Shown one piece after another: positions 56,278 through 64,000 of a stretch of 64,000 bases of DNA; the stretch's first letter is position 1, and each line of letters opens with the position of its first letter. The position numbers were made by a program, and so were the translations under genes. The stretch spans positions 1,736,001 through 1,800,000 of the forward strand of contig JANTUC010000008.1 of assembly GCA_026873275.1 (NCBI GenBank), given 5' to 3'. The notes under the pieces are model-generated. The model was given only the letters and a program-made list of their open reading frames with translations. It was not told the origin of the DNA and did not search any database. Source of the DNA: Pseudopithomyces maydicus. Its lineage: Eukaryota > Ascomycota > Dothideomycetes > Pleosporales > Didymosphaeriaceae.

Positions 56278-58076
56278 ATGATGTCGACCGTAAACTTCGG
56301 CCAGCCGCCGTCGGCAGCGCACGCCCGCCTGAGCACCAGCTCCTCCCCTCAGCCCTCCATGTCCTCCAGCAGCGAGTCCCCGGCAAACACGCCAACGTTC
56401 GACACAACAGGGTTTTCCACGGCGGATTCCCTCTCGGAAGAGCGCGTCGTGTCGCGGGACGGGTCTGACGAAATCGTGCCCAAGATCGAAGAGACGGAGC
56501 TCCAGCTGGCGGACGTCAAGCCCGAGCCCGTGGGCGAAGAAACCCCAATATCGCCGACCGAACCCGTGCGACTGAGGCGCCGTGGACGCCCGCGCATCCA
56601 CCCTCCACGTTCTCCGACCACCGCGTCGAAACAAGCGAAAGCACGGTCCAAAACGGGCTGTACGACGTGTCGGAAGCGGAAAAAGAAATGCGACGAGACG
56701 AAACCCTTTTGTAATTGTCCCACGCCGCCGTCTCTGATGATTGGCTGATGCAGAACAGGCCTCTCGTGCCAGAAGAACAACATACATTGCGAGGGCTACA
56801 AGCCCGTCGAGATATGGCGGAGCGGGAAGGAAAAGGCCGCCGAGGGTGAGTTGCCCCGTCCTGCGGGGCGAGCGTGCGCTGACGGCGATACAGCACGGCG
56901 GATGAGCGTCGAGCTGAAGTTTGAGCTCCCCCGCTCATGGGCGGCGTCGAGACGGACATCGACCGGACGCTGCTCCAGCATTTCGTCAGCAGAGCTAGCG
57001 CTGTCCTTAGCCTGCACGGCGATCAGAGCACGAACCCCTTCACAAGAGTGCTCCTGCCCATGGCGCTGCAGCATGAAGGCTTGATGCACTCGGTGCTCTG
57101 CCTCTCGGCATCACACATGTGCTCCATCACGCCGTCAAAAGACTTCGAGGACAGACAGGTGTTCCACCGCGGCAAAGCCCTGAACCTACTCAACCAGGAC
57201 CTCCAACGCCAAAAGGCCGGCGAAGGCGGCACAATGGTCTACGAGGACTCTAACGTCGCCCAGATCCTCATCCATCTCCTGCACGCCATCTGCGACGGCA
57301 ACACCTCAGGCGAGTACCGCATGCACATGGTGGCCGCGCGCAAAATCGCCATGAGCCAGAAGCTCAAAAACCCAGAGTTCCAGTCCCTCTTCGACGAGTT
57401 CTTCTACTACCACTGGATCGCCAGCGAAATCACCTCCCTCGACGGCACCGAGGTCCCCATGATGGAAAACTTCAGCCTGCCCTTCTCCATCAACCCCGAG
57501 ACGGCCGGCCTCATCGGCGTCTCAGACGGCCTCTTCGGCTTCATCTCCAAGATCAGCAATCTGCGGAGAAAGCTACGTACGCGCATCGACGAGAAGATCG
57601 AGCCCACAATGGACTACGAAGCCCTCCTCACCGCCCACGCCATCGACACCGGCCTCCGCAACTGGGTCTGCCCCCAGCAACAAGGCACGCCCCGGTACAC
57701 GCTCTCCATGCTCTACCGCCAAGCAACCTGGGTGTATCTCTACCGGACGACGAAAAAATCCAAACCAGACCCCTTCATCCGCTCCGCCGTCGACGACGGC
57801 ATCAAGTACATCAACGAGCTCCCCGCCGAGGGCTGGATCCAGAGCAACGTGCTGCTCCCGCTTTTCCTGATGGGCTGCGCGGCGTTTGAGCGCGACCAGC
57901 GGCTGGAGATTGACCGCGCGTTCAGCGGGTTGATGGCGGTTACCGGGCTGGGCAACATCACGTTTGCGAAGGAGGTGGTCGATCGCGTGTGGCATCTGAT
58001 GGATACGGATGATCCCGACTCGTGGGACTGGGAGCGCATCATTAATCAGCAGGGGTGGGACTTTTTGGCGACGTGA
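56278..58076 (+). CDS. Zn2Cys6 transcription factor with AT-hook, one frame break
   Basis: Exons 56278-56710, 56759-56845 and 56894-58076. A Ser-rich acidic N-terminus (MMSTVNFGQPPSAAHARLST) precedes an AT-hook-like motif RRRGRPRIHPPR. Then comes the binuclear zinc cluster KTGCTTCRKRKKKCDETKPF, completed over intron 1 to CLSCQKNNIHCEGY, giving all six cysteines. After intron 2, MSVELKFELP must be followed by one extra base in the C5 run 56928-56932 to enter the long frame LMGGVETDIDRTLLQHFVSR and the Fungal_trans_2-like domain (GLMHSVLCLSASHMCSI, EYRMHMVAARKIA, FDEFFYYHWIASEI, RYTLSMLYRQATWVYLYR). Total about 567 residues, a nuclear regulator with unknown targets. Without the base, translation would lose the whole regulatory domain. 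Confidence 0.9.
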
Positions 58077-58140
58077 GGGAAGGAGGGAGGTCTTCTGATT
58101 AAGATCGCAAGGACTTGTACGGGTCGTGAGAGGAGGGAAG

Positions 58141-58173
58141 GAAGAAAGAAAGAAAGAAAGAAAGGAAGAAAGG
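58141..58173 (+). repeat. (GAAA)n microsatellite
   Basis: Tandem GAAA with a few interruptions, just downstream of the Zn2Cys6 stop codon, probably in its 3' UTR. Confidence 0.8.
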
Positions 58174-58361
58174 TGACAGGTGGATGATAGGATATGCGAA
58201 GGGGCAAGAGGGGAAGAGAGTGGTGCGAATATCCCTCCTCAAAAGACGACGCCGAAAAGTGGAGAGAAGAGGAGAAGAGAGGGAAAACAAGAAACGGCCG
58301 AAGCACGCACGCACACACGATGTGAACGATTGACTTCCTTATTTCTTTCCCCCTTCTTACC

Positions 58362-58380
58362 TCCTTCCTTCCTTCCTTCT
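58362..58380 (+). repeat. (CTTC)n microsatellite
   Basis: Four or more tandem CTTC units in a longer pyrimidine tract (58336-58412). Confidence 0.7.
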
Positions 58381-58523
58381 CTCTCCTCTCCCTCTATTCT
58401 CTCTTTCTCTCTCTCGAACACAAAAAACTACGGCGTTTACATGTATTTCCCGGAAAGGTCTCGTCGGCTTCGGTTCACTGGGTTTCACACGGTTGAAGCA
58501 TCCCCGCTTCCAGGTTTCACGGC

Positions 58524-58564
58524 ATGTATGTATGTATGTACGGCCTTCCTTCCTTCCTTCCTTC
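58524..58564 (+). repeat. (ATGT)n followed by (CCTT)n
   Basis: About four ATGT units, then after a few bases about five CCTT units. Confidence 0.75.
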
Positions 58565-58587
58565 GCAGGGCAGGGCAAGGCTGGGCT

Positions 58588-58606
58588 GGTCGGTCGGTCG
58601 GTCGGT
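58588..58606 (+). repeat. (GGTC)n microsatellite
   Basis: About four tandem GGTC units. Confidence 0.7.
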
Positions 58607-58909
58607 GGGCGGGCATGAATCGGTTCCATGGCTTTATATATATTTTCTTTTTTTTTCTTTTTAACGCTGTTTCCCACGTACTGTTTGTCTCGCGCGGTTT
58701 TTCTATATACCGGATGGGGTTTGGGCGACTCCTTTGCTGCATTTTCTTGGGCTTTTTTTTTAAAGACTGGGTATGGGATGTTGGGGTTTTTTGGCTTTGG
58801 CTGTATAGGGGGTGAACAGTGGACAGTCGGGGGTTGGGGGAGAAGGGAGGGGAGTAGCTACGTGGCTCCTGGGGATGAGTGGGGTTTCTTTGGCTGATGG
58901 GCGTGTATG

Positions 58910-58930
58910 TATGGATGGATGGATGGATGG
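58910..58930 (+). repeat. (ATGG)n microsatellite
   Basis: Five tandem ATGG units. Confidence 0.75.
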
Positions 58931-59021
58931 GATTGGCAAAATGGATTGGATTCGATGGAGTTTGCTTGGTGCGATGGGTGAGGTGATGGTGAGCGCGTGT
59001 GTTGTGCTCTGATGAAGATAG

Positions 59022-59124
59022 TGTGTCTATCTATCTATCTACCTATCTATCTACCTACCTACATACATACATATCTACCCATCCACAAACATACATACAT
59101 ACCCAGCCATCCATCCATCTACAT
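59022..59124 (+). repeat. Compound (CTAT)n/(CATA)n/(CATC)n microsatellite
   Basis: About 100 bases of tandem tetranucleotides with drifting units CTAT, CTAC, ATAC, CATC; the longest repeat in the window. Confidence 0.8.
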
Positions 59125-59340
59125 ATGATACACTTACCCACCCATCTGCCTACACACATACCCATCCACCCAACCGCTCCCTCCCTCCCTCAAACCGCAC
59201 CCTCCCACCACCCCTCACGTTCCACCTCCTCCCGCCCCTCCTGACTCGCCTCCCGTACGTGCGCCGCATCATCGCATTCGCATCGCGCCGCGCCGCGCCT
59301 CGCCCCGCTTGTTCTCTAACTCTAACCACCCCAACCGCCC

Positions 59341-59364
59341 TTGCACTTGCACTTGCACTTGCAC
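59341..59364 (+). repeat. (TTGCAC)n, four copies
   Basis: Four exact head-to-tail copies of TTGCAC. Confidence 0.85.
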
Positions 59365-60018
59365 CCATAGCCGCCCTTGTACGCAACCGCGCCTAATGTA
59401 AGTACCTAGTCTAATTATGTATGTATGTCCATATCCGCCCCATCTCGCTTGGGCGTCTCGCTTGGGCTGCCGTGACTCGTGGTGTGGCGCGAGTGTCGGA
59501 CTTGCCTTGCGTGTTCTTGGCTGGGGTACACGTAGGTACCTGCTTGGGCGTCTGATAACGCGAGGTGTTCATGTATGTGTGGATATGCATGTGTGTGTAT
59601 GTATAGATGTGTGCTTATGCAGATGTGGATGTATGTGTGGAAGCTTGGTGTATGCGCTGCATGTGGGTCGGTGGGTATGTACGTAGTTGGATGGGTATTT
59701 ATCCGGAGCAGGGGTGGGGGCGTGGGGGGCGTGGTTGGAAGAGGGAGGGAGGGAAGGGTAAATGGAGATGCCATGTATAGGTACAGTTGGTGAGGATGGT
59801 TGGGGGTGTGTGTATATGTGGAGGGAGGGATGAGATGGGATTGTTTGTGGTGTAGTCGTGAGGATGGGACTGGAGGATGACGAGGGGAAGGGGGAGGTGG
59901 ATTCAAAATGAGAGGTATAGTATGAGGAATTGCTGCACCGGTCCTGCGTCAACGCAGGTGTGTGGCGTGAACATCGTCAAGCTGCTTCTTCACATGCGAG
60001 TGGACAATTCAAGACCAG

Positions 60019-60040
60019 GTATATACATACATACATACAT
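60019..60040 (+). repeat. (ATAC)n microsatellite
   Basis: About five tandem ATAC units. Confidence 0.7.
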
Positions 60041-60624
60041 ATTTCGCCTGCGAGGCTATCCCCATCCGGCATGCCGCTCACACGTTCATACCTCCGTTCG
60101 CATATACCGATCTACATACCATCCATCCCCATCCCCAAGAACACTTACATTCACCCCCTCGTATTAACACCCCACGAAACCACCGTCGCACGACGCGCCC
60201 ACGCACAACCTGGATCGGACCCTCCGCACGTGCACGCGCGTCCACGGAGCTCCTTCTCCATCAAGCCAAGCCACACGATCGAGCTATCGACCTCAAACCT
60301 GGGGTCCTCGATGGAGACCCAAGTACCGAGGCCACCCGGCATATGTGCGGTAGCTATGTGTGGATTACATACCAGAGGCACATGCTTGGGCGAGATTGCG
60401 CATTGCGTCGTGGACTTGACACAGCAAGGCATGGTTTGGTCTACGAGTGTTTACGGTAGTGCGCAACGCATCGCATCGTATGCGCGTGGTCAAAAACTAC
60501 GTATTGGGAACAGCGATTATCCTGGTTGGATCGATAGGTTGATAGCGAGGCGGGCGTGCACCGCGAGGGAAGCATCACATTTGAGACAGGCGGTTTCTTT
60601 GTCAGTCCAGGTGATGGTGTGCAG

Positions 60625-60659
60625 GTTAGTTAGTTAGTCAGTTAGTCAGTCAGTCAGTA
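60625..60659 (+). repeat. (TTAG)n/(TCAG)n microsatellite
   Basis: Mixed TTAG and TCAG tetranucleotides over about 35 bases. This is not the fungal telomere hexamer TTAGGG. Confidence 0.75.
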
Positions 60660-62672
60660 GGCACATATCCAGGATGCTCTTCGACGACGTCCGGATCGCC
60701 CGGATGCCCCATACGCGTCGGCGCACTCCGTCCGTACACAGCATTCGCCCTGATTGCCCTTGATGAAGAGCCACCGTTCAACAACGCAGGCACACCGCTT
60801 GCTCACTCGCCACCTCCGGTGAGCATCACATCACATCACGTCCACCACGGGGGGCGGTGCTGCGCGGCCGTTCGTTCGTCCTGCCAGACACACCGTTGTG
60901 ATCGCTGTATGGGTTTTGCGATCGGTGAGCCGCACAACGCCCTCATGCGAGCGCCCTCGAATGGAGCCTCGTCGCCGGCTTCTGGGTCGGCTCACCGATG
61001 GGGTGGTCGCCCACGAGGAGAAATGTGCCTTACATAGGGAGGCTTACGCGGTGCGTGGTTAGTACTGTTTGGGTGGTGAGGGCGTGTATGGCGGTGGGTA
61101 GGCGCAGGTGGGTACGGTCACTTGATGCCGCATGCGAGCCGGTCAGCGTGCTAGAGTGATTACTTATTTGCTTGCTTGCCGTGTGTGCTTGGGGGAGGTC
61201 GTCTAGCATGCGGTGTGGAGCTCCTGAAACTTGGTAATCGGGGGCGTGGCTTGCGGAGGGAGTGGCTTCCGGGGTGCGTGGCGTCGCGTGGCTGCGATGC
61301 GATGCGACGGCGAGTTCTGGACATCACGTCAGGAAGGTGGTGGACTTGCTGGGCTCGCACGATTTGCTTCCGTGATGGCGGGAGGAGGTGCCGAAGGGGG
61401 TGTTCATCATGTGGAGGGTGGTTTATTTTACTCGCCCACCACACACAAGGCGCGACGGGTGTGATTTGGATTAATGGTGTCGTCAACGACGTTTGATAGG
61501 GAGAGCTCGGGGGTCGCTTGGATATTGTGGAATGCATATATTGGACGGAGTGAATTCCCGTGGGGCCTGCACGGTGCCTTGCTGAGGGCGTCGATCGAAC
61601 GGGTTATCACACCGTGAGAATGGATGCTCGTGGCCATCCTCGGTAGGGGTCAGACCAAGATTACCGAGTGCGTAGCGGCTCTTGACGGTGGGTCTCGGCT
61701 CGAGAAGGACGCAGGAGGATGTGCTATATTTTCGTATTATAGCAAGGCGTCCGAGGGACCGTGTTTGTAAATATTTGTCAGTCACAAATGGGATGACTTT
61801 CATTTCAGTATTATTACTGCGTAGCGCCAATCCAGAAGACGGTTCTTGGTTGTCAGGTGGGCGGTGTCGTCCTTGGATATCGTCACGACGGTAGATCGCA
61901 TTTGTGCTCGCTTCGAGGGCGGTCGTGTGCCTATGGGCACTGCATCGAAGTTCTAGTGGGCTTCCGGAAGAGTACCGATTTCCCAAAGGGTGTCTCACTG
62001 CGTCCTCGCTTCGCTTTGCCTGTAAGCACGATACGTGCGTCGCATCTTTAGTGTTTGGAAGTCACCGCAGTCCGAAGCGCGTTGGGGCGATATCAGAGAG
62101 TTGCACAAAGAGGACAGAAGCAGTACAGGTAGAACGAGGAGCGATGGACGGTGGTCCAAAATTGAACCTCGGTGATTGCACACACCAACACTCCGGCGTA
62201 ATGCCGAACTCGGCGGACCCGCGTCTGGCAGGTGGAAAACGTGAATATGCGGGGAATCCATGGCTGCGTAAGTGTGGCGTTGACCGTTGGACACAGCTAT
62301 GATGCATTCACCCTTAGGCTTACCCCCGTATAACCCTTGTATAGAGGCATCCAACTCGGTCTTTACATCTATTGCAAGAACCAAGCCCGATCGTGTCACC
62401 AAGGCCCTGAAACATACAGGATCGATTCTCCTGTTAGCATTGATCGCCTAGAGCACAGGGTCGGGGGGTTTGATGCAAGCGAGTCGGCAACGTCCAACGG
62501 TAACGTCCACAACGACATCGGCTGCTTAGCGAGGCCGGGGGACGTTGAATGCTGCAGAGCCCAGACGCAGATTATTGTCCAGCTGTAAGGCAAACCTTTC
62601 CGCCGTGATCGTGTTCGCTATGCCTTTTTATCTCCCCCCATCTCGTGTCCTCGGTGAGCGCGATGAACCTCC

Positions 62673-64000
62673 ATGTCTGAAATGAGCGACAACGAGAAAC
62701 GGCACGTTGCGCCGGAGGCGCAAGACGACAACGCCACCGATGGCGTATCGGCTGCCCACGCCGACGAAATACGGCGGATACGGACGAACCCCTCCGTCGC
62801 CTCACATGTCGAAAATACAATCTCACTGCGCGAAGTTGACCCTGTCACTGTTCAGCTGGACCATCTTTGTGTGACGGTGGACGAGTCGCCAAGTTTTTTC
62901 TCAAAGTTATTGGGGAAGAATGTCAAGGCAGGGGAACGCAGTCACTCGAAGAAAATCCTCGACGATATCACGGCAGAATGTAAGAGTGGGACTTTGACTG
63001 CCATCATTGGTGGCAGTGGTAGTGGTAAAACCTCTCTTTTGAACCAGATGAGTGGTCGCATGAAGGGTAGTCGACTATCGGTATCTGGACGCACTCTATT
63101 CAACGGTAGTGAAGATGCTTCCCAAATACAGTCAGGTTTCGTCATACAACAGGACATCTTGCTCCCTACCTTGACAGTCCGGGAGACTTTGACGTATGCT
63201 GCGCAGCTTCGTCTGCCATCGTCCATCAGTTCGGAAGAGAAGAAGAGGCTGGTAGAAGAAGTCATCATGGAGCTTAGTTTAAAGGAGGCTGCGGACACCA
63301 GGATCGGAAATCACGAGCATCGCGGCTGCAGTGGCGGCGAGAAGCGGAGAGTCAGCATCGGCGTACAGCTCCTATCGAATCCGAGTCTGCTATGGCTCGA
63401 TGAGCCAACAACCGGTCTTGACTCAACAAGCGCCTACCAGATCGTCAAGACACTACAAAATCTCGCCAGGAAGGGGAGAACCGTCATTGTCACCATTCAT
63501 CAGCCTCGGTCCGAGATCTGGGGTCTGTTCGACAATATCATTCTTCTCACGAAGGGCAAGCCCGCATATGCAGGCAGTGCTGATGGATGTCTTTCATATT
63601 TCCAGAACATTGGACACGAGATGCCGCCGTTCACGAATCCCGCTGAGCATGTCATCGACATTGTGAGCGTCGACAATAGAAGCGAAGAAGCTGAAGCTGC
63701 AGCTCAACTTCGTGTTGACCGCATTACCGATGCGTGGCGAGAACACTGTTCCCAACTTCAACCCGAGAAAGAATCGAAGGATCACGCAGTTCCAGTTGAG
63801 CGTTCGTCAAAAGTTTCCAAGGGTAGAAATATATCCCTCCTGCAACAAATCCGGGTCCTGACAGCACGAACTTGGATCGTTACTCTGCGCGACCCGATGG
63901 GTATGTTTGGCAGTTTGGTCGAGGCTATCACAATGGCTGTTATAATCGGATGGATTTTCCTGCAACTCGACGGCTCCCTATCCGGCATCAGGTCTCGTCA
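62673..64000 (+). CDS. ABCG (WHITE-type) transporter, 5' part, cut by the window end
   Basis: Open from ATG 62673 to the last base without a stop, 442 codons. A hydrophilic N-terminus (MSEMSDNEKRHVAPEAQDDN) leads to a nucleotide-binding domain: Walker A IIGGSGSGKTSLLNQMSGR, Q-loop FVIQQDILLPTLTVRETLTY, signature CSGGEKRRVSIGVQLL, Walker B LLWLDEPTTGLDST and the H-loop VTIHQPRSEIW. After a linker (HEMPPFTNPAEHVIDIVSVD) the first transmembrane helix begins at the end of the window (LVEAITMAVIIGWIFLQL). The NBD-before-TMD order is that of the ABCG family. It may be a half or a full transporter with a second NBD outside the window. Substrate unknown. No intron is needed in the visible part. Confidence 0.93.
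   Translation, partial: MSEMSDNEKRHVAPEAQDDNATDGVSAAHADEIRRIRTNPSVASHVENTISLREVDPVTVQLDHLCVTVDESPSFFSKLLGKNVKAGERSHSKKILDDITAECKSGTLTAIIGGSGSGKTSLLNQMSGRMKGSRLSVSGRTLFNGSEDASQIQSGFVIQQDILLPTLTVRETLTYAAQLRLPSSISSEEKKRLVEEVIMELSLKEAADTRIGNHEHRGCSGGEKRRVSIGVQLLSNPSLLWLDEPTTGLDSTSAYQIVKTLQNLARKGRTVIVTIHQPRSEIWGLFDNIILLTKGKPAYAGSADGCLSYFQNIGHEMPPFTNPAEHVIDIVSVDNRSEEAEAAAQLRVDRITDAWREHCSQLQPEKESKDHAVPVERSSKVSKGRNISLLQQIRVLTARTWIVTLRDPMGMFGSLVEAITMAVIIGWIFLQLDGSLSGIRSR

Larger units (their letters stand above)
58077..62672. other. Gene-poor 4.6 kb stretch rich in microsatellites
   Basis: No frame here has a recognisable domain or in-phase exon structure. From 58.1 to 60.7 kb it is dense in tetra- and hexanucleotide repeats and long pyrimidine/purine tracts; from 60.7 to 62.6 kb it is more complex but still without a supported gene. 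The right end should hold the ABCG promoter. Confidence 0.45.

Noticed and set aside
60625..60659. Possible interstitial telomeric repeat
   Set aside because: Units are TTAG/TCAG tetranucleotides, not TTAGGG.

Overview
This window looks like nuclear DNA of a filamentous ascomycete (Pezizomycotina, perhaps Dothideomycetes). The evidence is short GT-AG introns (47-102 bases, often with CTAAC/CTGAC-like branch sites), autophagy, prohibitin and mitochondrial ABC genes, an AA9 lytic polysaccharide monooxygenase, a Zn2Cys6 regulator, DUF6594 and NLR-like proteins. The class is inferred from family content, not from a search.

Layout. 0-7.5 kb: the end of an unrecognised gene, an F-box gene split by a stop codon, a small cytochrome b5-like protein, a basic Ser/Arg-rich hypothetical protein and an alpha/beta hydrolase. 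9-14.5 kb: an accessory-looking block with a Cys-rich six-TM membrane protein, a tandem retropepsin-like protein and a DUF6594 protein. 14.9-31.8 kb: mostly housekeeping genes, namely a P450, the divergent mitochondrial pair AIM24/ATM1, ATG7, PHB2, an L-type lectin cargo receptor and a mitochondrial succinyl-CoA:3-ketoacid transferase. 32.4-33.4 kb: an AA9 enzyme. 34.1-43.6 kb: a second accessory block with a protein kinase/NB-ARC/C-terminal-TM NLR-like protein, a small Tudor-like protein and a Fungal_N-like/ankyrin/C-terminal-TM protein. 44-53 kb: a DMT transporter, a SET protein with a signal peptide, a Pro/Gly-rich protein and the mRNA 3'-end factor CPSF2/Cft2. 53-64 kb: a Zn2Cys6 regulator between two long non-coding stretches, the second rich in microsatellites, then the 5' part of an ABCG transporter cut by the window end.

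The most striking window-wide signal is a set of frame breaks, each repaired by one extra base in a short homopolymer run. They affect the hydrolase, P450 (two), transferase (two), CPSF2, Zn2Cys6 regulator and the 4.2-5.1 kb protein. The Pro/Gly-rich protein and the AIM24 N-terminus also have frame problems. A core mRNA-processing factor is hit and every clear case is a missing base, so base-level assembly errors are likelier than mass pseudogenisation. The biologically most interesting loci are the kinase-NLR and ankyrin genes at 34-43.6 kb and the tandem retropepsin gene at 11.6-13.2 kb.
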